From IMG/VR virus record IMGVR_UViG_3300044949_000917, positions 1 through 21,050 of that record: a stretch of 21,050 bases of DNA. The stretch is one strand, 5' to 3'. Below the pieces are notes generated by a model. It did no database searches. It worked only from the letters and a program-made list of their open reading frames with translations, and had not been told where the DNA came from. This DNA is from a virus. The translations under genes and the position numbers were made by a program. Shown here piece after piece: positions 8,224 to 15,356 of this stretch. How positions within the stretch are numbered: the first letter of the stretch is position 1; each line of letters starts with the position of its first letter.

Positions 8224-11200
8224 ATGGCAGAACTGAAGATCCCCGCTGGTGTAGGCGAGGAGCGTGCGAAGACCGCTCAGTCGATGAATGCAGACAAGGC
8301 GCCAGCACCTGCTCCGGTGACGTCGCCATTCGAAAAATCTGCGGCGCAGTCTTCTGCTCAGTGGGCCCTCCAGGACGCCCAAGGCATCCGATACGACATA
8401 AACGGCAATCCTGTAGCCGAGGCCACAGAACCAGTCGCCACGCCACCAGCACCTGCAGGCGGTGAGGATCAGGCGCCGGCAGTTACAGAGAATCAATCGC
8501 CAGCAGTTACAGAGGATCAATCTCCAGGCGTACTCGGTACGGTCATGGATACCGTTGATGCCGTTGCCAATCCCAGAAACGTCAGCGCTGTTCTTAGAAA
8601 CGTGTCGGAAATACCGTCCGCTGTGGCCAGTGGTGGCATCAGGGGAATTGATGCAATCATCGGTATTGGTGACATGCTGCAAGAGGCCATGCCAGTACCT
8701 GGCCTGCAGCTCTTCGACCTCGAAGGTAATTTCGACCCAAAGTTCGTAGGCGCTGATGAGATAGCCCGCGACACCAAGATCAAGAATGAGGCTGGCTATT
8801 CTGCGGTGCCCAATTTCATAGGTGAAGCAGAGACGCCGGTCGGGAGCGCCACACAGGGGATTGCCCAATTCCTGGCGGGGTTTGGTCTTGCGGGCCGGGC
8901 TCTGAAGGCTGCAGCGTATGGGGCCACATCTATCCCTTTCTGGATGAGGGCATCTGGTCAGGGCATGTTCTCTGACTTCGCTGCCTTCGATGGGCACGAG
9001 GAACGTCTGTCCAACTGGCTGGCCCAGGAGGGGAACCCAGAAATCGTTCGTACCGTTGGCAGCCTTCTTGCGGCAGAGCAGGATGATACCGAGCTCGAGG
9101 GGCGTCTGAAGAATGTCCTTGAGGGCGTTGGCCTTGATGTGGCGTTCGGAACGCTGCTTTCTGGCATCAAGTCGATGAAGAAAGCCCGCCGAGCCAAGGC
9201 AGATCTCGGCGCCGAGACATATGCTGAGGCAGCTCGGAAACTTGAGGCTGAGGCGCTGGCGTCTGGAACACTGCCGTCATCTGGCAAAGACCCATTGGCC
9301 GCGATCGGCAGCTCTGACCCATCTGCCCCTCTGGTGGTCAAGTCGCCGCCGCTTGGTACTACTGATCCAGCTGCAGGCGTGGCTTCGTCGTCGCTGACTG
9401 GCGCAAAGAAAGTCCCTCTTGAGACAGGCGATGTGTTCATAAACTTCGCCAGGATAAACACCGAAGAGGACGTCAAGTCTGTGATCAGGCAGATGGCCGA
9501 GGCGTCTTCAGCTGAGATACAAAAGGCCCAGCGTGGCATCGTATCAAACAAGGCCACTGAGATCGCTGCCGATGCCAAGTATGACGAAGCTTTCCAGTCG
9601 ATCATGAGCCGTCGTGTCGGCGAGGGGGTTCCGCCACAGGATGTTCAACTTGCCATGCGCCGCCTATGGGCGTCATCAGCCGAGAAGCTTATGGAGGCTG
9701 CAAAAGCTTTCGAGGGGTCTACGACCGCAGAGAATGCACTAGCATTCCGGCGCATGGTGCTAGTTCACAAGATGATACAGGAACAGGTTCTGGCCGTTCG
9801 AACCGAGACGGCCAGAGCACTGCAGCAGTGGAGCATACCAGCTGGTGCTGTTGCCAAGGACAAGATCGACGCGATCAACAAGGCGATCGCTGACGGCGGC
9901 GGTCTTGATGCCACTGTCGAGATGGCGCGCCAGTTTGCTGCTATCTCTGACCGCGTGGCACTTGATCCGAGAAATATGGCGAAGCTCGACAATGTCGTCG
10001 AAGAGACGGCAGGGGCAAAGACGCTGCAGGCCGTGCAGGAAGGGTGGAAGGCTGTATCCCTCATGTCAGGCGTCAAGACCCATTTCCGCAACATCATTTC
10101 AAACACCGGGATGATCTACTCCGCGATCGCAGAGCGTGCTGTCGCAGCCAGATTGGCCGGTCTCATTGACGAACCGACAGAGGTGGCTGTTGGTGAGGCG
10201 TCCAGATTTGCAACGGGCGTGATCCACAATCTGGGCGATGCGTGGCGTGATGCGGTTGAAACATTCAGAACCGGAAACATGAAGCTTGGCGAGAGCCAGG
10301 TTGAGAGTGGAAACCGAGCTCTTGCAATCACGCAGCTTAATCCAAAGACGTCTATCGGTGCGGCAGTCCAGAAGCTAGCAGCTGCGCCGACCAGTTTTGT
10401 TTTTGGTGCGCTTCAGGCATCGGACCAGTTCTTCAAGACCCTCAACTATTCCGGTGAGATCTATGCACAGGCGTGGCGAAAGGCCGTGAAGGAAGGCACT
10501 GCACAAGGCAAGACGATCGAGGAAATCAAGGAGCGAGCTCTCGAGCTCATGAATGCTCCGAGCCGAGACATCAAGGATGCGGCAACGGCGCAAGCTGCCA
10601 AGGCTACCTTTACGGAAGATCCCGGCAAGATCACCAAGTGGCTGATGCAGGGACGCGAGAAGATACCTGGGGCACACTTTGTGGTGCCGTTCCTCATGAC
10701 ACCTGGAAACATCTTCCGCACCTCCATGCTCTCGACCCCTCTGGCGCCGTTGATGTCTAGGTACAAGGAAGCGATCGCCAAGGGCGGCGCTGAAGCGACA
10801 CTTGCCAGGACGCGGATGGGCATTGGGTCTTCCGTCATGCTCACAACGATGGATCTCGCACTGAACGACAAGATCAGTGGGGGCGGCCCAGATCCACAGA
10901 GCTCTGAATACAAGACACTGATCAGGACTGGATGGCGCCCATACTCCGTGAAGATCGGAGACAAGTGGGTTAGCTACCGCGGCCTAGAGCCATTCACCAC
11001 GGTCATCGGAATGGGAGCCGACATAGGCGAGTCCATCAAGAAGATGGACAACGCCTCCGGTGACACCTCGGACACCTTCGCAGCGCTATCAGATATGGCC
11101 GCTTCCATGATCTTTGGCGTTGGCCAGAACATGCTGGAACGCTCCTACCTTACTGGAATGGCGGATTTGATAGACGCTGTTCGCCAATCTGACACGAAGG

Positions 11201-11904
11201 GGCCGCAGTGGTTCGAAAAGTTTGTGTCGAGCTTCGTCCCGCGCATTCTTCTCGATGCACGCCAAGTCACAGACCCGACTATCTACGACGCCAGAACCCT
11301 CATTGACAGCATCAAGCAGAAGATACCTGGGATGCAAGGTGACCTTGTCCAGCGTCGAGATGAGTGGGGGAGAGGTCTCAAGATGGATAGCGGCCTTGGG
11401 CGTGCATACGACATCATCAGTCCACTCACCGTCACAAAGTCCAACCCGGAGCCGATCGACAAGGTTCTATTGGAACAGGGCTTGTCACTAGGCATCAGGA
11501 ACCGGGAGATCAGCGTCGAGGGTGTCCGTATCAACATCAGCAACAGGGCTGACGTTCACAACAGATTTCTCCAGCTCCGCGGCTCGACCAAGCCATCAGA
11601 CCTTGGACTGGCTGGCAAGAAGCTGAAGGCGAAGTACGGTGATCTCACGGCTCTTGAAGTGCTTAACCAGGTAGTGGCCGGAAAGCACAGGCTCTCGTCA
11701 AAATACGATGAGGAAGATGACGGCCAAGATGGCGGGAAGCACAAGCTACTCCGATCGATCCTAACAGACTACTCTAGGGCGGCGACCACAAAAACCCTCG
11801 AGGAGTTTCCAGATCTTCTTGATGCCGCCAAGGACAAGCGTGACCAGCGCAAACGACGGGCAAGTCAGGGAAGCGAGCTATACAGCTCAACTGTCGAAGA
11901 ATAG
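8224..11904 (+). CDS. Very large internal virion / ejection-type protein, 1226 aa
   Basis: ATG 8224 follows GAGG at 8210-8213. The N-terminal 110 residues are Ala/Pro/Gln-rich and low in complexity, including a short peptide repeat (8464-8532). Further on are Ala/Gly hydrophobic helices (GIAQFLAGFGLAGRALKAA), a segment near residue 613 (LMSGVKTHFRNIISNTG) and one near 899 (TGWRPYSVKIGDKWVSYRG, then EPFTTVIGMGADI). I recognise the last two as recurring in large phage virion proteins that lack an assigned enzyme activity. The length is close to T7 gp16 (about 1300 residues), and the position just before the lysis genes also fits, but the transglycosylase domain is in another gene here. The C-terminus is charged (KDKRDQRKRRASQGSELYSS). 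Role as an ejection protein is inferred. Confidence 0.65.
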   Translation: MAELKIPAGVGEERAKTAQSMNADKAPAPAPVTSPFEKSAAQSSAQWALQDAQGIRYDINGNPVAEATEPVATPPAPAGGEDQAPAVTENQSPAVTEDQSPGVLGTVMDTVDAVANPRNVSAVLRNVSEIPSAVASGGIRGIDAIIGIGDMLQEAMPVPGLQLFDLEGNFDPKFVGADEIARDTKIKNEAGYSAVPNFIGEAETPVGSATQGIAQFLAGFGLAGRALKAAAYGATSIPFWMRASGQGMFSDFAAFDGHEERLSNWLAQEGNPEIVRTVGSLLAAEQDDTELEGRLKNVLEGVGLDVAFGTLLSGIKSMKKARRAKADLGAETYAEAARKLEAEALASGTLPSSGKDPLAAIGSSDPSAPLVVKSPPLGTTDPAAGVASSSLTGAKKVPLETGDVFINFARINTEEDVKSVIRQMAEASSAEIQKAQRGIVSNKATEIAADAKYDEAFQSIMSRRVGEGVPPQDVQLAMRRLWASSAEKLMEAAKAFEGSTTAENALAFRRMVLVHKMIQEQVLAVRTETARALQQWSIPAGAVAKDKIDAINKAIADGGGLDATVEMARQFAAISDRVALDPRNMAKLDNVVEETAGAKTLQAVQEGWKAVSLMSGVKTHFRNIISNTGMIYSAIAERAVAARLAGLIDEPTEVAVGEASRFATGVIHNLGDAWRDAVETFRTGNMKLGESQVESGNRALAITQLNPKTSIGAAVQKLAAAPTSFVFGALQASDQFFKTLNYSGEIYAQAWRKAVKEGTAQGKTIEEIKERALELMNAPSRDIKDAATAQAAKATFTEDPGKITKWLMQGREKIPGAHFVVPFLMTPGNIFRTSMLSTPLAPLMSRYKEAIAKGGAEATLARTRMGIGSSVMLTTMDLALNDKISGGGPDPQSSEYKTLIRTGWRPYSVKIGDKWVSYRGLEPFTTVIGMGADIGESIKKMDNASGDTSDTFAALSDMAASMIFGVGQNMLERSYLTGMADLIDAVRQSDTKGPQWFEKFVSSFVPRILLDARQVTDPTIYDARTLIDSIKQKIPGMQGDLVQRRDEWGRGLKMDSGLGRAYDIISPLTVTKSNPEPIDKVLLEQGLSLGIRNREISVEGVRINISNRADVHNRFLQLRGSTKPSDLGLAGKKLKAKYGDLTALEVLNQVVAGKHRLSSKYDEEDDGQDGGKHKLLRSILTDYSRAATTKTLEEFPDLLDAAKDKRDQRKRRASQGSELYSSTVEE
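8464..8532 (+). repeat. 24-bp tandem repeat, about 2.9 copies, in-frame
   Basis: Units begin at 8464, 8488 and 8512; the first reads GAG GAT CAG GCG CCG GCA GTT ACA and later units differ at a few bases. They encode the peptide repeat (E)(D/N)Q(A/S)P(A/G)V(T) in the flexible N-terminal region of the 1226-residue protein. Because units are 24 bases, gain or loss would keep the frame. Confidence 0.8.
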
Positions 11905-11953
11905 GCGCAGATAGTTGTCTGCTGATGATCGGTATCTTGACTGGAGAATGACG

Positions 11954-12175
11954 ATGGGACGCGAAGAAGAATTTGGTGAACGTCTGGTCCGCATCGAGAC
12001 CAAGGTGGACATGCTGATCGACAGTCAGAAGAGCGCCAACGTCCACAGAGAGAAACTTGAAAAACGTGTCGAAGACATAGAGCGCCGGCTCAACGTGTTC
12101 GGAGGCGCTCTCATCGTGTTCAATTTCATACTCGTGTTCTTCGCCCCACAGATCAGGGCGATCTTCGAAAGATAA
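11954..12175 (+). CDS. XhlA-like small membrane protein, 73 aa (lysis cassette)
   Basis: ATG 11954 is preferred because GGAGA at 11943-11947 lies six bases upstream; ATG 11948 is too close to it and a TTG at 11915 has no support. Residues 1-46 are a charged amphipathic helix likely to form a coiled coil (FGERLVRIETKVDMLIDSQ, then EKLEKRVEDIERRL). Residues 48-66 form one transmembrane helix (VFGGALIVFNFILVFFA). A coiled coil followed by a single C-terminal membrane helix is the layout of hemolysin XhlA-type phage proteins, which assist holins or anchor lysis complexes. It opens the lysis cassette, followed by the basic peptide and the endolysin. The exact role cannot be fixed from sequence. 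Confidence 0.65.
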   Translation: MGREEEFGERLVRIETKVDMLIDSQKSANVHREKLEKRVEDIERRLNVFGGALIVFNFILVFFAPQIRAIFER

Positions 12176-12180
12176 CTCCA

Positions 12181-12300
12181 ATGTCAAAGAAGACAGCGAA
12201 CGCTGCGGTCAAGCCGTGGCGCCGGAAAGTCGTGCGCCGTCGCAGGGCGCACCCTCTCAACCACCAGAAGAAACTAGGACCAAAGGAGCAGCATAAGTGA
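12181..12300 (+). CDS. Arginine-rich 39-aa peptide coupled to the endolysin
   Basis: ATG 12181 begins a 39-codon frame that stops at TGA 12298-12300, overlapping the GTG start of the endolysin as GTGA. The product is very basic, with a central KPWRRKVVRRRRAHP and a tail KKLGPKEQHK, and has no hydrophobic segment. Its own ribosome binding site is weak, but AAAGGAG at 12282-12288, the site for the endolysin, lies within it. The four-base stop/start overlap and fit between two lysis genes are the evidence that it is translated. It might be a nucleic-acid-binding or membrane-active peptide, or mainly a leader that couples endolysin translation. No family was recognised. Confidence 0.5.
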   Translation: MSKKTANAAVKPWRRKVVRRRRAHPLNHQKKLGPKEQHK

Positions 12301-12818
12301 ACTGGCCACATCAGTCGCAGTGCGACGCATTCTATGGCAACCCACGCGGGCGCAACGGAACATACAGCCCGACATGGGCAAGGGCGAACCTGGTGTTCGT
12401 TCCAGTTCCTTTCAAGATGAAGTGTGCCTGGGAACCCTACAGCGCCATCAGCCGCATTCAGATCCACAAGAGGTGCGCCGACTCTCTCGGGCGTGTTCTC
12501 GCCGACATCTGGTCTCGAGCGTCCAGGAACCAGAAGACGATCGATGAGTGGGGCGCAAGCCTGTTTGGCGGATCGTTCGCATTTCGCACGATGCGTGGAA
12601 GTTCTTCTCTCTCGATGCACAGCTGGGGCTGCGCGATCGACCTGGACCCGGCACGCAATGGGCTAGGCGACTACACTCCTGTCCTGACGCCTGACCATCC
12701 CGTGGCCCTGGCATTCCGCCAGGAAGGGTGGGTTCACGGAGCGGACTGGAACGGTAACAAGAAGGTCGCGGACGAACGCCGTCCCGACGCGATGCATTTC
12801 CAGGCCGCATTGGTCTGA
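12297..12818 (+). CDS. Endolysin, M15 (VanY/D-Ala-D-Ala carboxypeptidase-like) peptidase, 173 aa
   Basis: The start is GTG 12297, eight bases after a strong AAAGGAG. The zinc-site motifs of M15 peptidases are present: SMHSWGCAIDLD gives ligands His108 and Asp115, and RPDAMHFQ gives the third ligand, His167. Between them GWVHGADWNG matches the G-x-x-x-G-x-D-W strand that precedes the final motif. Enzymes of this family cut peptide cross-links in peptidoglycan. There is no signal peptide, so release to the periplasm would need the holin encoded just downstream. The 173 residues include an N-terminal part (1-75) that is not typical of the catalytic core but has Trp/Tyr-rich turns seen in phage M15 lysins. 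Placement between membrane proteins makes the lysis role convincing. Confidence 0.88.
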   Translation: MNWPHQSQCDAFYGNPRGRNGTYSPTWARANLVFVPVPFKMKCAWEPYSAISRIQIHKRCADSLGRVLADIWSRASRNQKTIDEWGASLFGGSFAFRTMRGSSSLSMHSWGCAIDLDPARNGLGDYTPVLTPDHPVALAFRQEGWVHGADWNGNKKVADERRPDAMHFQAALV

Positions 12819-12855
12819 AACCGCGCCGGCGGCACCGGCAATCAGGGAAAGTACA

Positions 12856-13026
12856 ATGACGAAAGACATGGTGTGGGGCATCGCGCGAGCGGTGCTCGCC
12901 GGCGCCAGCGGCTATCTGGTTGGTAAGGGCATGCTCGATCAGTCGATGAGCAATGACGTGATCGGCGCCATCGGCGTGTTGTTCACCGCCGGCTGGTCCG
13001 TCTGGTCGAAGAAGCAGGCGGCGTGA
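12856..13026 (+). CDS. Holin-like small membrane protein (Pam3-gp28-like), 56 aa
   Basis: ATG 12856 follows AGGGAAA at 12844-12850. The 56 residues contain two hydrophobic helices: about 5-24 (MVWGIARAVLAGASGYLVGK) and 34-48 (VIGAIGVLFTAGWSVW), linked by a short polar turn, with a basic tail KKQAA. The short IARAVLA-GYLVGKG segment and the W-S-V-W-S-K-K ending resemble the Pam3-gp28 type of putative phage holin as I remember it. Holins permit the endolysin encoded immediately upstream to reach peptidoglycan. The stop overlaps the next gene's GTG (GTGA), so that gene is probably coupled. Confidence 0.72.
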   Translation: MTKDMVWGIARAVLAGASGYLVGKGMLDQSMSNDVIGAIGVLFTAGWSVWSKKQAA

Positions 13027-13265
13027 GCTCGTTTGAGATCGTGATGATCATCGTCGCCTCCGGGGGGTTATTCCTGGGGGCGGCGTTGGTCGCTCAGAGC
13101 CCAGGCTTCTGGCTTGGAATGATCACGGCTGCCGTGAAGGCGGCAATCCCAAAAATCACAGAAGTCTCGATGCGGCGGATGTCACCAGAGAAAGAGCGTG
13201 AGTTCCGTGACTGCATTCGGCGCGGCGGTGAGTGGGATCATATACGGAAAAGATGCAAGAGGTAA
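13023..13265 (+). CDS. Small membrane protein of the lysis cassette, 80 aa, unknown
   Basis: GTG 13023 overlaps the holin stop as GTGA. The N-terminus has one clear transmembrane helix (residues about 4-25, EIVMIIVASGGLFLGAALVA) and a second, weaker hydrophobic stretch (30-43, LGMITAAVKAAIP). The rest is basic and ends in CIRRGGEWDHIRKRCKR with two cysteines. The position would fit an accessory holin, antiholin or inner-membrane spanin. However, there is no long periplasmic coiled coil and no lipoprotein partner, so the spanin reading is weak. It ends one base before the phosphoesterase start. Confidence 0.6.
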   Translation: MSSFEIVMIIVASGGLFLGAALVAQSPGFWLGMITAAVKAAIPKITEVSMRRMSPEKEREFRDCIRRGGEWDHIRKRCKR

Positions 13266-13266
13266 C

Positions 13267-14325
13267 ATGGCGACCGGATCACGCCTGACGGACGAGCAGT
13301 GCATGCAGGGTCTGAAGGCTCTGCGAACTTTCGGTAGTTTCAAGGGGGCATCAGAGGCGACAGGCATCGCGCGCCAGACGATCAGGCGGTGGGTTGAAGA
13401 GGCAAAAGTGCGCGGACTGGCGCCGCCTTCTGACGGCGGGAGCGAGATTGAGCTTCCAGATTTCCCGGCTGATGACATTCCGATTGAGCGGGTGATCGAC
13501 CTGATGGTCGAGCGGTCGAAGCTGCGGGCTGAGAGCTACGAAGCGCACACATGGTTCCCGGTGAAGGTCAATGATGACAAGCCCATTGGCATCCTGTGGT
13601 TCGGCGACCCTCACATCGACGACAACGGTTGCGACTGGACGCTGCTGAAGCGGTACGCAGAACTCTGTGCATCCACGCCTGGGCTCTACGGCGCCAATAT
13701 CGGCGATACCACAAACAACTGGGCGGGGCGCCTGGCGGCTCTCTACGCCAAGCAGGACACGTCGGTGAAGACCGCCAGGCGATTGGCCAGCTGGTTCATG
13801 CTGGACAGCGGCATCAAGTGGCTTCTGTGGCTAATTGGAAATCACGACCAATGGGGCGATGGAGCCGAGATCCTGGCGCAGATGGCTGCGAAGCATAAGA
13901 CCCAGAAAATCGTATGCCACGACTGGGAAGCGCGGTTCGTACTACAGTTCAAGAACGGCTGCGAGATTCGCGTGAACGCTGCCCACGATTTCCCCGGAAA
14001 CTCGATGTGGAACCCTCTGCACGGTGCCGTGAAGACGGCCAAGCAAGGCGACAAGATCGACCTGCTCGTCTGTGGACACAAGCACAATTGGGCTGTGTCC
14101 CAATGGGAGATGGCAGCTCAGGGCAACGTTCCGGTCATGATCCGGGTGAAGGGCTTTAAGACCTACGACGACTACGCCACGAAGCTCGGACACTACGAGC
14201 AGAAGGAAGGCGCTGCTATCCTCACCATCATCGACCCCAACGCCACCAGCAGAGCGGGCAGGGTGACTGCCTACGCCGACGTCGAGGCTGGCGTCGAGTA
14301 TTTGAAATGGCTGCGGAGCCGGTGA
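13267..14325 (+). CDS. Helix-turn-helix / calcineurin-like metallophosphoesterase fusion, 352 aa
   Basis: ATG 13267 is chosen because AAGAGGT sits directly upstream; the in-frame GTG at 13198 would run deep into the previous gene. Residues about 8-48 look like a helix-turn-helix (ASEATGIARQTIRRWVEEAK holds the second and recognition helices). Residues 105-330 are a calcineurin-like phosphoesterase with every metal motif: GDPH (Asp114, His116), GDTTNN (Asp147), GNHD (Asn192, His193), a lone His240 in NAAHDFPG, and GHKH (His271, His273). Such enzymes cut phosphodiester or phosphomonoester bonds using two metal ions. The DNA-binding head suggests a nucleic acid substrate, but this is inference. 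It stands after the lysis genes and before the zincin, where T7-like phages have packaging genes. Confidence 0.85.
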   Translation: MATGSRLTDEQCMQGLKALRTFGSFKGASEATGIARQTIRRWVEEAKVRGLAPPSDGGSEIELPDFPADDIPIERVIDLMVERSKLRAESYEAHTWFPVKVNDDKPIGILWFGDPHIDDNGCDWTLLKRYAELCASTPGLYGANIGDTTNNWAGRLAALYAKQDTSVKTARRLASWFMLDSGIKWLLWLIGNHDQWGDGAEILAQMAAKHKTQKIVCHDWEARFVLQFKNGCEIRVNAAHDFPGNSMWNPLHGAVKTAKQGDKIDLLVCGHKHNWAVSQWEMAAQGNVPVMIRVKGFKTYDDYATKLGHYEQKEGAAILTIIDPNATSRAGRVTAYADVEAGVEYLKWLRSR

Positions 14326-14326
14326 C

Positions 14327-14584
14327 ATGGCTCGCAAGAAACGGTTCCGCAAGATCAAGATCGCGTGGAGACGCTCTGAGACTGTGTGGGGTATGGCGTA
14401 CCCGGACGAGCACAGGATCGAGCTGGACGACCGCATGACAGACGTCACGCTCATCGAGGTCGCGAGCCACGAGGTTGCACACGTCGTTCTGCCGGTTCTT
14501 GATGAGGATGCAGTCGAACTACTGGGCCGTCACATCGCTGACGTTCTAACCCGTTTGGGGTTCAAGAGGACCGTCGAGGAATAA
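14327..14584 (+). CDS. Small phage zincin-like protein with HExxH, 85 aa
   Basis: ATG 14327 follows the previous TGA by one base, with GGAG at about 14314-14317. The first 15 residues are highly basic (MARKKRFRKIKIAWRR). The centre has VASHEVAHVVLP, giving the zinc-binding His48-Glu49-x-x-His52, and LDEDAVELLG, where Glu60 or Asp61 may be the third ligand. This short form with IELDDR before the helix and RLGFKR near the end is a common phage protein type. Members are described as zincin-like metallopeptidases, mostly without a known substrate. It is the last plus-strand gene; its 3' end overlaps the last minus-strand gene by 23 bases. Confidence 0.75.
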   Translation: MARKKRFRKIKIAWRRSETVWGMAYPDEHRIELDDRMTDVTLIEVASHEVAHVVLPVLDEDAVELLGRHIADVLTRLGFKRTVEE

Positions 14585-14711
14585 GGGCGCGGATTTCGGC
14601 GGCTATGGCTGCGCGAGAAGATTTCTTTGTTGGTGGTCCAATCATCATCCTCTCCAAAATGGAGATATGCGCCTCCACCACCTCATCCGGTATCTGTTCA
14701 GGACGGATCAT
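14562..14711 (-). CDS. Small phage protein, 49 aa, paralogue of its upstream neighbour
   Basis: ATG (14711) overlaps the stop of the preceding minus-strand gene as ATGA. The 49 residues begin MIRPEQIPDEVVEAH and contain SRAAIAAEIRALIP. The neighbouring 94-residue protein begins MIRPDQIPPESVKAA and has HRAIAAAINAWP, so the two share both motifs, and even the DNA of the first 25 bases is similar (about 19-20 identical). This indicates a tandem duplication. Short proteins with an IP-x-E-x-V-x-A beginning and an RAAIAAA-type helix are frequent in phages of Alphaproteobacteria; their role is unknown to me. Its end overlaps the convergent zincin gene. Confidence 0.6.
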   Translation of the reverse strand: MIRPEQIPDEVVEAHISILERMMIGPPTKKSSRAAIAAEIRALIPRRSS

Positions 14712-14992
14712 GCTTCACCCTCTGGCTTGTCAAACTCATACAGGCGGTCCACGTTAGCATCCCAAGCGGCTTCAAACTCAGGACCAAGGCTCTCCAGTTC
14801 ACCTTCTTCATGTGGAAGTGGGAGGATGATGTTATCACCAAAGTAGCAGAGGCATTCTCTATCCAGTTCAATATCTGGCCACGCATTTATCGCAGCAGCT
14901 ATCGCCCTGTGCATCGCAAGGGCATCCGGGGCCATCATGGCTTGCCATGCCGCCTTGACGGACTCGGGTGGTATCTGGTCAGGACGTATCAC
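14708..14992 (-). CDS. Small phage protein, 94 aa, MIRP-QIP family
   Basis: GTG (14992) overlaps the previous stop as GTGA and has a very good GGGAGGTG at 14997-15004. Residues 1-40 are the shared module with the 49-residue neighbour. The second half (DRECLCYFGDNIILPLPHEE) adds a strand-rich, acidic domain that the paralogue lacks. It is acidic overall and has no membrane helix or signal. Function not recognised. Expression is probably coupled to the genes on either side. Confidence 0.72.
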   Translation of the reverse strand: MIRPDQIPPESVKAAWQAMMAPDALAMHRAIAAAINAWPDIELDRECLCYFGDNIILPLPHEEGELESLGPEFEAAWDANVDRLYEFDKPEGEA

Positions 14993-15198
14993 TTGTCACC
15001 TCCCAGCGCGGCGCGGGCCTTGTTTGCCTTGGTATATGCGCCCCAGTCGTTCAAGTCGTTTGCCGCTGTCTCCAGCGCCGCCCGCAGCCGCTCTATTTCA
15101 TCAGCGGCAGCGCGGAGATGCAGCACCATGTTGTGCGGCGCCTGCTGCGCCTCGAACAGGTCGGCCATCTGGCGCAGGCGGTCCATGATGTCGCTCAT
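14989..15198 (-). CDS. Small helical phage protein, 69 aa
   Basis: ATG (15198) overlaps the stop of the 53-residue gene as ATGA and follows a G-rich AAGGGGGCGGGG stretch. The protein is a long charged helix (MDRLRQMADLFEAQQAPHNM, then LRAAADEIERLRAALETAAN) likely to form a coiled coil. It ends NDWGAYTKANKARAALGGDK. Proteins of the form 'D-x-I-x-x-L-R' followed by 'AA-x-EIERLR-x-AL' are common, unassigned phage products. No enzyme motif. Confidence 0.72.
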   Translation of the reverse strand: MSDIMDRLRQMADLFEAQQAPHNMVLHLRAAADEIERLRAALETAANDLNDWGAYTKANKARAALGGDK

Positions 15199-15356
15199 CC
15201 CCGCCCCCTTTCCAGATCTGCCTGGCGGCGGGCCTCGGCAAGCTCTGCGTACAGGCGGCGGATGTGTGCGTCCGCAAGTTTGAGATCAGCCATCAACTGC
15301 TGAACCTGAAGCGCAAGCGCACGGTTTACGGCCTCAAGGCTTGGCTCGCGGGTCAT
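15195..15356 (-). CDS. Small coiled-coil phage protein, 53 aa
   Basis: ATG (15356) overlaps the transglycosylase stop as ATGA, and its own TGA overlaps the next ATG in the same way. The product is a charged helix, with LEAVNRALALQVQQLMADLK, then HIRRLYAELAEARRQADLER. Both junctions and the protein-like composition support it. It shares its style (short coiled coil) with the 69-residue neighbour. Function unknown. Confidence 0.65.
   Translation of the reverse strand: MTREPSLEAVNRALALQVQQLMADLKLADAHIRRLYAELAEARRQADLERGRG

Noticed and set aside
8203-9605. Two long minus-strand frames (264 and 215 codons)
   Set aside because: Both mirror the 1226-residue gene; the products are low-complexity (for example repeated CNCRRLIL) and no minus-strand promoter region is visible.
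14651-14665. TCTCC-AAAAT-GGAGA hairpin near the convergent junction as terminator
   Set aside because: Only five base pairs and no T run on either strand.
14627-15283. 218-codon plus-strand frame after the zincin gene
   Set aside because: It covers three minus-strand genes joined by ATGA/GTGA overlaps and strong ribosome binding sites. The plus-strand product looks random and rich in Ser/Arg.
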